The translations under genes and the position numbers were made by a program. Positions 1-7,658 of a stretch of DNA of 64,000 nt are shown in pieces; positions within the stretch are counted from its first letter, which is position 1, and each line of letters starts with the position of its first letter. The stretch is from Flavobacteriaceae bacterium (GTDB lineage: Bacteria > Bacteroidota > Bacteroidia > Flavobacteriales > Flavobacteriaceae). The notes beneath the pieces are model-generated. The model was not told the DNA's origin. It did not search any database and saw only the letters and a program-made list of their open reading frames with translations. The stretch covers positions 1 through 64,000 of the forward strand of contig JASBUG010000031.1 of assembly GCA_030148025.1 (NCBI GenBank), given 5' to 3'.

Positions 1-66
1 TTCATTGAAATACAAGAAGAAATCGCAGAAGACAATAGTCTTCAAGATTCACCGAACACCACTTAA
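1..66 (+). CDS. 3' end of an unidentified reading frame (partial)
   Basis: The frame is open from the window edge to a TAA at 64-66 and encodes 21 acidic residues ending SPNTT. It is in the same frame as the RHS tip that starts at 88, separated by this stop and a second one at 85-87. It could be the tail of an upstream immunity-type gene or a decayed piece of the RHS shaft. It does not look like the residues that normally precede the RHS core motif, so I favour a separate gene end. Too short to identify. Confidence 0.25.
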   Translation, partial: FIEIQEEIAEDNSLQDSPNTT

Positions 67-87
67 AATAAGTGTGGAGTGAGGTAA

Positions 88-1050
88 AACAACTACTATC
101 CTTTTGGCTTAAAACATAAGGGGTATAATAATAGTGTTATAAGTGAGCATTCTTATAAAACTTTTCAGGGAAAAGAAGAGGAAAAAGAACTCGGGAGAAA
201 TACTTACGATTTTGGCTGGAGAGACTTTGACCCTGCTATCGCAAGATGGACAAATATTGACCCTCTATCAGAAAAATATTTAAAAACATCTCCTTATGTG
301 TTTACTGCTAATAATCCAGTTTATAATATTGAGGTTGATGGAAGGTATTTTGAAGGAAAAGATAAAAGGCGGGCTAAAAGAATGGAAAGGAGAGCTACAA
401 GACGAGCGAAAAAATTAAATAAAAAAGCTGACAAATTAGCTTCTAAAGGCAAAAGTGTTGGAGATTTAAGAGAAAGAGCTGGAGAATTAACACAATCAGC
501 TCAAGATATAAAAGATATGAGAGGAGATAAATCTACTCAATACAGATATGCCAATTCTAATGGAAAGGAAGCAAAAAATTTAGGGATAAAAGGACAGCCT
601 GCTACTGTAGGAACAGGAACAAATGACAAAGGTGATAATGTAGTTACAATGTTTACAAGCTCTAACGTTGGTCAAAAATTACATGAAACGAGACATGGAG
701 GACAGCATTCTCGAGGAGAGATAAATGCAATTAATCAAACTAGTAGTATTAGTGCTGAAGTAAGTGCATATAGAGCACAGTATTCTTGGAGCGGAAGTTT
801 AAGTGCTAGAACTTTAGATATGAGTACGGTAAATATTCAAGACATTCAAGGATTATCAAATAGTATTACTAGTCAATTGAATAGAGGACTTCTGGATTTA
901 GGTAATTACCCTAGTGGTGTGCAAACAACAAACATTACAAATATTAGTCAAATTACTCGTAGTTTTGTCAACAATTTGGTTGAAGTCGGAAATGGAGGTA
1001 TTCAAGGAGGACGTAATTATTTATTATGGATTTATAAATTATTAAAATAG
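88..1050 (+). pseudogene. Displaced RHS-repeat C-terminal tip with HExxH domain, no start codon
   Basis: This open frame encodes 320 residues. It opens at the conserved RHS core (NNYYPFGLKHKGYNN, then DFGWRDFDPAIARW and NIDPLSEKY up to NNPVYNIEVDG, residues 1-86). A stop lies directly before it, and no in-frame ATG, GTG or TTG occurs in the first 70 codons. After the core comes a basic linker (about residues 90-130) and a variable domain with HETRH at 199-203 and a downstream Glu in SAEVSAYRAQY. That pattern suggests a zincin-like metallopeptidase toxin. In RHS loci, displaced tips without start codons accumulate behind a full-length gene, and that is what I infer here. The GTG at 298 could start a 250-residue product, but it lies inside the core motif. 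A lipoprotein gene follows with no gap. Confidence 0.72.
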
Positions 1051-1407
1051 ATGAAAACACTTTTAAAATATTCAATTTTTAGCTTATTTATTTTTTATGG
1101 TTGCTCTGCAATTTATAACAGTTCAGTTTATAAGGGTAACTATAAGGGGAAAGACATCATTATTAATTTTGAGGATGCGAAAAAAGGATTTATGTTAGTT
1201 GATACTAAAGATAGCATACCTTTTAATTACAAAATAGAAAAGAACAAAATAGATAATGTATCTTCTAAAAAAGTAATAACTTATGTTTACAGATTTACAA
1301 TTGATGCTGATTATGATTTAGATTTCCCTTTAAGTTTGTACGAAATTGGACAAAAGAGAGGGTCGGTTTTACAAGTAAATGATAGTTTGACATTTGTTAG
1401 ACAATAG
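1051..1407 (+). CDS. Small lipoprotein, candidate immunity protein of the RHS tip
   Basis: The ATG directly follows the TAG stop of the RHS tip, so the two are translationally adjacent. The 118-residue product starts with Lys and a hydrophobic stretch ending in a lipobox (FIFYGC, Cys at about residue 18), so it should be lipid-anchored in the envelope. The mature part is a beta-rich, charged domain that I do not recognise. Position behind a polymorphic-toxin tip and small size are what RHS immunity genes show; function is inferred only from this. A lipoprotein antidote would fit a toxin acting in the periplasm. A terminator-like hairpin follows at 1482-1506. Confidence 0.65.
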   Translation: MKTLLKYSIFSLFIFYGCSAIYNSSVYKGNYKGKDIIINFEDAKKGFMLVDTKDSIPFNYKIEKNKIDNVSSKKVITYVYRFTIDADYDLDFPLSLYEIGQKRGSVLQVNDSLTFVRQ

Positions 1408-1481
1408 GTTATCCTCAAATTAGGAGTCATAAATGACCCTATTTGATTAGAATTGAATAGTTTAAATAACATAACTATAAT

Positions 1482-1506
1482 AAGCCCAGCATTTTGTTGG
1501 GCTTTT
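1482..1506 (+). terminator. Terminator after the lipoprotein gene
   Basis: AAGCCCA pairs with TGGGCTT across a short loop and is followed by a short T run. It ends the RHS-tip/lipoprotein unit. A TTG at 1494 lies inside it, which argues against using that codon as the start of the next gene. Confidence 0.6.
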
Positions 1507-1520
1507 ATCTTAGAAATAAG

Positions 1521-1838
1521 ATGAACGACATTAAACAAGAATATAGAGTACAAATAACCATGTATGCTGGTCATAAGATTAGTTTAGGTAATAATACCTA
1601 TGTAGAATTAAAATTTAACTACAAAGATGAGTATAAATTACTTTGGGAATTAGATATCATCGTAGGTAATCAAAAAACATTAAGTAGTACTAAACCAACT
1701 TATGCTATTGTAAATTGTAGATTACCAATACAAGAAACAGGGAAAGTAAATTTAGGAGATAAGTTTAGTATAATAGACCATGATTATCCTAAGAAAATTG
1801 GTAAAGGACATATTATTGAGATTGTGAAGCAAGAGTGA
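1521..1838 (+). CDS. Hypothetical protein, 105 aa, in RHS accessory patch
   Basis: I start this at the ATG at 1521 (MNDIKQEYRVQ) because the longer TTG-started frame begins inside a terminator stem. The product has no signal peptide and no membrane segment and looks like a small all-beta domain. The end (GDKFSIIDHDYPKKIGKGH) weakly recalls the C-terminal beta-barrel of EF-Tu-like proteins, with the usual 'GD.F.I....IG.G.I' pattern. This is an impression, not an assignment. Sitting between an RHS tip and an IS element, it may be a second immunity-type or cargo gene. Confidence 0.55.
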   Translation: MNDIKQEYRVQITMYAGHKISLGNNTYVELKFNYKDEYKLLWELDIIVGNQKTLSSTKPTYAIVNCRLPIQETGKVNLGDKFSIIDHDYPKKIGKGHIIEIVKQE

Positions 1839-2055
1839 GTGTTATAAAGGCTTTCAACTTAGATTTGCTGTATAATAGTGGTCATAGGTTTTAACCCCAG
1901 AGGGGTCATGACCTAAAACACACTTTCTTTATTATCAGTGAATTAGGTTGTGCTGAAGTTACTCTTGGTACAATTTTGGGACAAGAAAATTTAGATTTGG
2001 GATTTTTTTATATGTGTAACCTCTTGATTAATGCTGTCTAAATTTTTGGTAACGC

Positions 2056-2225
2056 CTCAAATTAGTGGATGACATTTTTAAGGTGTTTAACTAATTGATA
2101 TTTAATGGAATAACATAATTTGTAATAATAAAAGCAGGTATATCTAGGTATATCTGCTTTGTTTTTAGTTTCTTAAATCGCATGATACTTGATGTGTCAA
2201 ATCTTCGTAACTCAAATTAGTGGAT
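2056..2225. repeat. Pair of direct repeats CTCAAATTAGTGGAT
   Basis: CTCAAATTAGTGGAT occurs exactly at 2056-2070 and 2211-2225, 155 bp apart. Both copies are preceded by GTAAC with a few intervening bases, so the similarity is longer than the exact core. They flank a hairpin and lie just upstream of the IS element; they could be remnants of an earlier insertion or of recombination. Confidence 0.6.
2131..2166 (+). terminator. Terminator-like hairpin
   Basis: AAAGCAGGTATA pairs with TATATCTGCTTT (one G-T wobble) around a 6-base loop and is followed by GTTTTT. It would stop transcription running from the accessory genes toward the IS element. Confidence 0.5.
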
Positions 2226-2266
2226 AAAATAAGTACAAAACCTTACTAATTGTAATATTATAGCTT

Positions 2267-3050
2267 CCACAAAGTTTAATACTAGTTATTAGTTTTGCAT
2301 CATAATTCTAGCAATTACCTTGAACTGTAAAAAATGTAATAATATTTGTGTTAAAAATGGTTATCAAACTAACGGCACACAACGTTATTATTGTAAATCA
2401 TGCAAACTAAGCCAACAAAACAACTATGTTTATAAGGCTTATTGTAACTATATTGATTATTATATTTATAAGTTATTAATTAATAGTGCTGGTATATCAG
2501 ATATAGCTAGAGTTTTACGTATATCTAACAATACTGTTAGTAAGCGATTACTAAAAATGGCTAAGTATATAAAACGCCCCATTTTAAATGAAACCAATCA
2601 AAATTATGAAGTTGATGAACTAAAAGCTACGCCAAATAAAAAGCATTGGTATGTAGCGTATGCTATTAACAAAAATACAAGAGAAGTTATTGATTTTGTT
2701 GTTGGGTCAAGAACAAAAGAGAATCTATCAAGAATTATTAACTCCATTTTATTATTAGATCCAAAAAGGATTAGCACTGATAAGCTAACTTCATACAAGA
2801 GTTTAATACCAAAAAATATACACTCGGTTAAACAATATAGAACCAATACTATTGAAAGATGTCATCTAAACCTAAGGACACATATTAAAAGACTTCAAAG
2901 AAAAACAATTTGCTATAGTAAAAATTTGCTAATGCTTGAAGCTGTTATGAAAATATACTTCTGGGGAAACAGTTTAATATGGGTGTGAGTGTTGTTTTGT
3001 AATTAATTGATTAATAATTGAGTATGTGAAACTCTGTAAAAGTTTTGTGG
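2267..3050 (+). mobile_element. IS1-family insertion sequence (boundaries provisional)
   Basis: A single transposase gene is bracketed by CCACAAA at 2267-2273 and its complement TTTGTGG at 3044-3050, with weak similarity continuing inward. The resulting length of about 784 bp, with 53 bp before and 62 bp after the gene, matches the size of IS1. No 8-9 bp target duplication is visible outside these ends, so either the ends are a few bases off or the insertion is old. Confidence 0.5.
2320..2988 (+). CDS. IS1-family transposase, single-ORF type
   Basis: The 222-residue protein combines what IS1 of E. coli splits into InsA and InsB. The N-terminus has a zinc ribbon (Cys at 3, 6, 25 and 28), then a helix-turn-helix (ISDIARVLRISNNTVSKRL). 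The catalytic part has the first Asp in NYEVDEL, a second in RISTDKLTSY, and the conserved IERCHLNLRTHIKRLQRKT block with the family Glu and His. It is full length, with no frameshift, so it may be active. The only available start is TTG at 2320, just before the zinc ribbon. IS1 enzymes move the element by cut-and-paste or copy-and-paste DNA transfer. Confidence 0.88.
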   Translation: MNCKKCNNICVKNGYQTNGTQRYYCKSCKLSQQNNYVYKAYCNYIDYYIYKLLINSAGISDIARVLRISNNTVSKRLLKMAKYIKRPILNETNQNYEVDELKATPNKKHWYVAYAINKNTREVIDFVVGSRTKENLSRIINSILLLDPKRISTDKLTSYKSLIPKNIHSVKQYRTNTIERCHLNLRTHIKRLQRKTICYSKNLLMLEAVMKIYFWGNSLIWV

Positions 3051-3121
3051 TTCATTAAAGTAAATACAGTATTTTAAGCTTAAGATAATTAATGGTCACA
3101 AAACGGTCATAAATAAAAATA

Positions 3122-3161
3122 AAAACTCCAATGCATTTAAAAACAATACATCGGAGTTTGT
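3122..3161 (-). terminator. Terminator downstream of tRNA-Arg
   Basis: Read on the minus strand, AACTCCGATGTAT pairs with ATGCATTGGAGTT (G-T wobbles) around a 9-base loop and is followed by TTTTTA. It lies 4 bases after the tRNA and fits as its terminator. Confidence 0.6.
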
Positions 3162-3165
3162 TTTG

Positions 3166-3239
3166 TGACCTCGGCAGGATTCAAACCTGCAACCTCTTGA
3201 GCCGTAATCAAGTGCACTATTCAGTTATGCTACGAGGCC
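3166..3239 (-). tRNA. tRNA-Arg(ACG)
   Basis: On the minus strand the 74 bases fold as a full cloverleaf: acceptor GGCCTCG/CGAGGTC with discriminator A, D arm GCA/TGC, anticodon arm CTTGA-TTACGGC-TCAAG, five-base variable loop and T arm GCAGG-TTTGAAT-CCTGC. The anticodon is ACG, read as ICG after deamination, decoding CGU/CGC/CGA arginine codons. CCA is not encoded. It has its own promoter and terminator. It marks the boundary between the RHS/IS patch and conserved chromosome, so its 3' end is a possible integration site, though I see no duplicated tRNA fragment. Confidence 0.95.
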
Positions 3240-3252
3240 AATTTTGTGGGTG

Positions 3253-3283
3253 CAAATATATTTTATTTTAGAATAATGACAAA
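3253..3283 (-). promoter_or_regulatory. Promoter of tRNA-Arg
   Basis: On the minus strand TTTG (3283-3280), 19 bases, then TATATTTG (3260-3253) match the Bacteroidota consensus TTTG-N19-21-TAnnTTTG exactly. Transcription would start a few bases before the tRNA 5' end at 3239. Confidence 0.8.
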
Positions 3284-3312
3284 GTAAACTTTAAATTAAT
3301 TAATTTTCGATC

Positions 3313-3828
3313 ATGAATAAAATAGAACAATATATTAGAGATATAAATAATTTTCCAAAAGAAGGAATTCTATTTAAAGATATAGCACCATTATTGCAAA
3401 ACCCCCAAGGAATGAAAGACTGCTTAAACGAATTACTCGGTCTTATAGATGATGTGAAAATAGATAAAGTAGTAGGGATGGAGTCTAGAGGGTTCTTTTT
3501 TGGAACATTATTGGCTCAAAAATTAAATGCTGGGTTTGTTCCAGTACGTAAACCAGGAAAATTACCTTATAAAACCATTGAAGAATCTTATAGTTTAGAA
3601 TATGGTACAGATACTTTAGAAATGCATATAGATGCCATTAGTGAAGGTGATAATGTGTTAATTCATGACGATGTACTAGCTACTGGAGGCACTGCTAGTG
3701 CAGTTTGTAAATTGGTTGAGCGACTAGGAGGAAACATTATTCAATGCAATTTTATAATGCAGCTTAACTTCTTAAATGGTATTGAAAAATTAAATGGATA
3801 TAATGTAAAGTCGGTGTTAGAGTATTAG
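3313..3828 (+). CDS. apt: Adenine phosphoribosyltransferase
   Basis: Apt makes AMP from adenine and PRPP in cytosolic purine salvage. The 171 residues equal the usual family length. The N-terminus has the family IRDINNFPKEGILFKDI block, then VVGMESRGFFFG, the KPGKLPY flexible loop, and the PRPP-binding motif VLIHDDVLATGGTA at about residues 115-128. The ATG at 3313 gives the standard start. The gene runs away from the tRNA and its last 4 bases overlap, tail to tail, the stop of a 50-codon minus-strand gene. Confidence 0.96.
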   Translation: MNKIEQYIRDINNFPKEGILFKDIAPLLQNPQGMKDCLNELLGLIDDVKIDKVVGMESRGFFFGTLLAQKLNAGFVPVRKPGKLPYKTIEESYSLEYGTDTLEMHIDAISEGDNVLIHDDVLATGGTASAVCKLVERLGGNIIQCNFIMQLNFLNGIEKLNGYNVKSVLEY

Positions 3829-3977
3829 TCTAATGCACGAAGTGTAACATAAGCACGCCAACCAATAATGGCTAATTGTAGCTTGCTGGCTTTAGAAATG
3901 TCTAACTGCCTTTTAGTGAAGCTTGGTAAGATGGCTTTGTTAATTTTGGCTAAAACCTTGAAAACTTGCTTTGACAT
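3825..3977 (-). CDS. Short conserved basic protein (type often labelled 'SsrA-binding protein' in flavobacteria)
   Basis: An ATG at 3977 opens 50 codons ending at a TAA that overlaps the apt stop by 4 bp. The product begins MSKQVFKVLAKINKAILPSF and ends IIGWRAYVTLRALD; it is basic, amphipathic and helical, without a signal peptide. I recall a family of about 50-residue flavobacterial proteins of this pattern (FKxLAKINKxxLPSxTKKQLDLxKASKxQxAIxGWxxYVT) that are often annotated as SsrA-binding protein. They are far too short to be SmpB, so that label says nothing reliable about function. A -7 box TACTTTTG lies at 4006-3999. Confidence 0.75.
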   Translation of the reverse strand: MSKQVFKVLAKINKAILPSFTKRQLDISKASKLQLAIIGWRAYVTLRALD

Positions 3978-4451
3978 ATATGTGATCTTCAATTAAAACA
4001 AAAGTAGTAAAACTTATTCTAGAACTAAGCCCTACATCTTTGTTTTTCATAGACTATATAATTGAAAAAATAATTGCAATTATAAATTTAGCAAGTGTTA
4101 GCATAATAATTAGGTTTAAGTGATTGATAAATAAACTTCAATTTCAAAATTGTTTAGCCAATATAGATTTTTGCAAATCTTACTACCAAATGTTTTTGCA
4201 AAAAATGATGAAATTAACTTTGTATTGATAACCAAAAAAACATTTTGCATTTCAAATTGTAACCTAGTTATCTTTAATTAAGTTTCAATTAATAATGTAA
4301 TATGTGCTTAATTATTTTAAATTGATATAATTGAAGGGGCTTTTTTAGTTGTTTTGATAAAATGAAGGGCTTTTTTGATGAAATTTTGTTGCTTTTTTTC
4401 AATTTCATCTTTTTTTAGATTGCAAACCGCAGAAAAAGAGTGTTTTATCTC
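3978..4451. other. AT-rich intergenic region
   Basis: 474 bp without a gene. It holds a -7-like box at 3999-4006 for the short minus-strand gene, and two near-identical blocks GAAGGGGCTTTTTT (about 4332) and GAAGGGCTTTTTT (about 4364), which look like a small slippage duplication. Nothing else recognised. Confidence 0.5.
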
Positions 4452-5705
4452 TTAATTGTTTTGCAAGTGTTTTGATATGTTTTTTGCTAGTAGCTCTACT
4501 TGCAAAATAGTTCCTTTTGGAGAAATTAAAATATATGTTGGGTAAGATGAGGTTCTAAATAGTTTTTTAAACCTATTATTCATTAACGCAACAGGCCATT
4601 TTATTTTATGTTGTTTTACATAGTTGGTAACCGATGTTTTTGTGTCATGACCAAATACACCTATCACATTAATTAGTTTTGTATTATACAACTGTTTAAT
4701 TTCGGGCTCTTGGGAAATACAACCTCCACACCAAGTGCCACCAACATCTATTAAAAGTGGTTTGTTGTTTTTAATAAGGTCTTTTATGGTTGTTACTTTA
4801 CCATTTAGTTGTTCTATTTCAAAATCGGCTACATTGGTTCCTTTTGTAAACTTGGGTTTGGGCTTATTGTTTGTGCTGTTTATAGTTACACTGCTTCCTG
4901 TTGTATCGATTTTCTCAAGAAAATAGTTATTTCCATATAGATTAAATGTAGCATTAGTATCTATAGGATCACCAGTTCGGTTATAATCTGTTATTTCCTG
5001 GTGGTAATCTATATGTCCTTCGATAATGTTTATACGGTCTGAATAGTTGTTAGTGCCAAACGTAAAAACACCATCTGCATCGTTGTCAAAAAGGAATATG
5101 GTTATGGGTTGTTTGTTGAGGTAAGTATTGCTGACTTTTGCGTTAAGGCGTTGTTTTGTTAACCAATACTTAGTTGGCAGGATTTCACTATTTGGATAGT
5201 TAGGAACATATTTATTTATGAATCGGTGCTCTACTGTTGGATTGATCTTGCTTTTCGATATCGAATAATTATAAATGCCTTGCTTATGGTTGCCATTGCG
5301 AAGTTGTAAAATAAAGTGTTTTAAAAATGATATGGGCTTCCCGTCATCTGTAAAATCTAGGTTGCCGTTTTTATCTATATATAATCTGGGGTGTTTTGAA
5401 GCAAAATCGTCAATTAAAATAACTATTTCATTTTGAAACTTACTTTCAGGAATGCCTGTAAAATATATAAAACCATAGCTTGCTTTATTAATAGAGAAAC
5501 CTTTAGGAAGTCTTTTAATTTTCAAGCTTTTTGTCTTGTTATGAATAGTATGATTGTTTAACTTAAAAAAAGGACTAAAGCTAACGAGATCGCTTTTACT
5601 GCCTAACGGGTTGTAGTAACTATTTGGGATCTTGAATACGACACTTTGGGCATAAAAGAAGAAAGGGAAAAAGTATAACAGAATGAGTAGTTTTTTAATA
5701 GTCAT
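4452..5705 (-). CDS. Exported protein with C-terminal TlpA-like thioredoxin domain
   Basis: Starting at the ATG at 5705, the product has 417 residues. A longer frame begins at a GTG at 5738, but that codon lies inside the terminator of the gene before it. The first 20 residues form a signal peptide (TIKKLLILLYFFPFFFYAQ). About 280 residues of unassigned beta-rich sequence follow, with DKNGNLDF and DNDADGVFTFG, acidic loops of the kind that bind calcium. The last 120 residues are a thioredoxin fold with WCGGC at about 325-329 and the cis-Pro in SSYPTYILI. TlpA-type proteins reduce or isomerise envelope disulfides. It follows the BlaR1-like gene in the same direction. Confidence 0.82.
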   Translation of the reverse strand: MTIKKLLILLYFFPFFFYAQSVVFKIPNSYYNPLGSKSDLVSFSPFFKLNNHTIHNKTKSLKIKRLPKGFSINKASYGFIYFTGIPESKFQNEIVILIDDFASKHPRLYIDKNGNLDFTDDGKPISFLKHFILQLRNGNHKQGIYNYSISKSKINPTVEHRFINKYVPNYPNSEILPTKYWLTKQRLNAKVSNTYLNKQPITIFLFDNDADGVFTFGTNNYSDRINIIEGHIDYHQEITDYNRTGDPIDTNATFNLYGNNYFLEKIDTTGSSVTINSTNNKPKPKFTKGTNVADFEIEQLNGKVTTIKDLIKNNKPLLIDVGGTWCGGCISQEPEIKQLYNTKLINVIGVFGHDTKTSVTNYVKQHKIKWPVALMNNRFKKLFRTSSYPTYILISPKGTILQVELLAKNISKHLQNN

Positions 5706-5729
5706 AACAGTGATTTTAAGAAAAACTAT

Positions 5730-5763
5730 AAAAGGCACCCTAATACTTTATAGAGTGCCTTTT
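5730..5763 (-). terminator. Bidirectional terminator between blaR1-like and tlpA-like genes
   Basis: AAAAGGCAC at 5730-5738 pairs with GTGCCTTTT at 5755-5763 around a 16-base loop; there is a T run on both strands. It follows the BlaR1-like stop at 5789. The tlpA-like gene therefore depends on read-through or its own promoter. Confidence 0.75.
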
Positions 5764-5788
5764 CTAACAACCAAAAATTAATGAAAAA

Positions 5789-7657
5789 TTAGTTTTTATC
5801 TTTTGTAATTATCTCAACAACACCATGTTTTGCTTTACTGCCGTATTTCTTTTTAGCGGAACTTCCTTTTAATACGTTTACAGATTTTATTTTGTTAAAA
5901 TCTAGGTTTTTGGCGCGTTTACTCGATATTTCTTTACCGTCATATATGTATAATGGCTCATTGTCATTATTTGTTGAGAAAAAGAATTTGTTATTGCCTT
6001 TTCCTAAACTTTTAAGTTCATAAGATTCTCCATCTTCTCCAGTCCATATTTGTATATTTCCATTCTTGTCTTCCCATTCTTTTTTTACATCTTTACCAGA
6101 AGAAATAGTAATATTGCTAGTTTCTCCATCTTTATTTTTACTTTTTGTTGAAATAAAATAGCCTGAATTCTTATTGTTTCTGTTTACTTCAACTTTACTT
6201 TTACTAACATCTCCATCTTTAGTGATTTCAATAACTTCGTTATCATCGCCTGAAGAGATATAAACATTACTACTCCTAGACTTATTGTCCTTTTTTAGCT
6301 CGTGAGTAGTGTTGCCTTTTTTTATGATGATTTTACCGTCTTTTTCAATTATCTCGGTGTTTGTATTGTCGCTTTTGCTGCTTGTGCTGAATACAAAAGA
6401 ATTACTGCTTTTGTCACCAGATTTTATCTTAATCGTGTTGTCTTTTACAATGTAGCCGGTTACACCTTCCTCCGAAAAATCTATGGTGTTTTTAGCATCT
6501 CCAATAGTAATTCTGTTTTCTTCAACGTCTACAGTAAGTTTTACAGGTTCAATACCTTTATCACCATGCGTACTAAAACTTGCTTTACTTCCATTGGATG
6601 TTGCATATATGTCTATTTTTACAATCTCATCATCGCTATTACGCTCGATGTTTTTAAATTTTAAACTAATGCCTTTAGCTTCGTAAGTCTCAGTGATTTT
6701 TTTTAGATCATTATCAGACATGTCTTTAGTGATCATGATCATTTCTATATCTCCTTTTGGAGCCTCTTGATTATAAGTTTGACTTTTAGAAGTGTCTTCA
6801 AACCTTAAAACTTCTTTTGTGTTAAAGCTCATTAAAAAGAGTGCTAATACTGGAATCATCAAAGCAAACTTCCATTGATTCCTGTTTTGTGATCTGTTTT
6901 TGTGCAACATAACGATTCGTTTTTTAATTAATGAATTATAAAAGTTGTTGGTCAATGCAATTTGATAATTAGGAACACTTGTTTTTAATAACAGGTGTTG
7001 ATAGCTCTTTTTACAATTGTATTGTTGTTGTGTGTTTTGATCTGCTATAAACTCTAAGTTTTGCTGAAGCTCTTTTTTATACAGCCAAATAACAGGGTTG
7101 AACCAGCAAATAATACTTGCAATTTGGGTTAGAAGTATGTCTATAGAGTGTAATTGACGCGCATGAATGGTTTCGTGTGTAATGATTTGTTGTAATTCAT
7201 CTTTATTAAACTGCGTAGGATTATATACAATCCATTTAAAGAATGAAAAAGGGGAGGCATTGCTGTTGGTTGTAATAAAGGTATAATTACCTTCTTTTAT
7301 TTTTTCATTTTTCAATAGTAGCAATACTAATGATGAAAATTGTATAATAAAACGCCCTAGAAAGAAAATAACTCCAGCAAAGTATAGATTGATTAATATA
7401 TCATAGATACTAAGTGAATTGTTAGGTGTAACATCTTCAACAGGAGGAATTCCAATAGTCGAATTCACCATTTGATATTGAGATGTATCTATAGTAGTAT
7501 AAGTTGTAATTACAATTAACGGAACAATAAATGCTAGTACAAGGCCTGATAGTAAAAACCATCTGTTAGATTCAAAAAATGTTTCGCGTTGCAAAAATAT
7601 TTTGTAACATATATAGAATAGGGCAATTACTGCACTTGTTTTTAATAAATATTCCAT
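5789..7657 (-). CDS. BlaR1/MecR1-type M56 membrane metalloprotease with plug-like C-terminus
   Basis: M56 proteins sense an envelope signal and cut the cognate BlaI-type repressor. The 622 residues start with membrane helices at about 5-20, 33-52 and 88-115. The zinc site follows, HETIH at 161-165 with the third ligand Glu in LEFIADQNT near 203, and a fourth helix near 263-280. Unlike BlaR1 of Staphylococcus there is no penicillin-binding domain. Instead residues 290-560 are a repetitive beta-rich region with several KDG/SGD motifs. The last 55 residues (DGKEISSKRA to KKKYGSKAKHGVVEI) resemble a TonB-receptor plug. It starts 1 bp after the preceding gene ends, and the BlaI-type repressor lies two genes upstream. 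Confidence 0.88.
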   Translation of the reverse strand: MEYLLKTSAVIALFYICYKIFLQRETFFESNRWFLLSGLVLAFIVPLIVITTYTTIDTSQYQMVNSTIGIPPVEDVTPNNSLSIYDILINLYFAGVIFFLGRFIIQFSSLVLLLLKNEKIKEGNYTFITTNSNASPFSFFKWIVYNPTQFNKDELQQIITHETIHARQLHSIDILLTQIASIICWFNPVIWLYKKELQQNLEFIADQNTQQQYNCKKSYQHLLLKTSVPNYQIALTNNFYNSLIKKRIVMLHKNRSQNRNQWKFALMIPVLALFLMSFNTKEVLRFEDTSKSQTYNQEAPKGDIEMIMITKDMSDNDLKKITETYEAKGISLKFKNIERNSDDEIVKIDIYATSNGSKASFSTHGDKGIEPVKLTVDVEENRITIGDAKNTIDFSEEGVTGYIVKDNTIKIKSGDKSSNSFVFSTSSKSDNTNTEIIEKDGKIIIKKGNTTHELKKDNKSRSSNVYISSGDDNEVIEITKDGDVSKSKVEVNRNNKNSGYFISTKSKNKDGETSNITISSGKDVKKEWEDKNGNIQIWTGEDGESYELKSLGKGNNKFFFSTNNDNEPLYIYDGKEISSKRAKNLDFNKIKSVNVLKGSSAKKKYGSKAKHGVVEIITKDKN

Positions 7658-7658
7658 A

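Larger units (their letters stand above)
1839..2266. other. Gene-poor accessory spacer
   Basis: No convincing gene. It contains a short dyad (ACCCC-AGA-GGGGT at about 1893-1905), two copies of a 15-bp direct repeat (2056-2070 and 2211-2225), and a terminator-like hairpin between them. An open stretch around 1924-2040 has no start codon and no recognisable product. Confidence 0.5.

Noticed and set aside
1494-1520. TTG start that would extend the 105-residue gene
   Set aside because: The TTG lies in the loop and stem of a terminator; the ATG at 1521 follows it.
1893-1905. ACCCC-AGA-GGGGT dyad as a terminator or operator
   Set aside because: Only 5-bp stem, no T run and no promoter next to it.
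5706-5738. GTG start that would extend the TlpA-like protein by 11 residues
   Set aside because: The GTG lies in the terminator stem and the extension would sit in front of a perfect signal peptide.
6302-6664. 120-codon plus-strand frame inside the BlaR1-like gene
   Set aside because: Lies wholly antisense to a clear coding region; composition rich in Phe, Cys and Tyr, as expected for the shadow of a Lys/Asn/Glu-rich protein.
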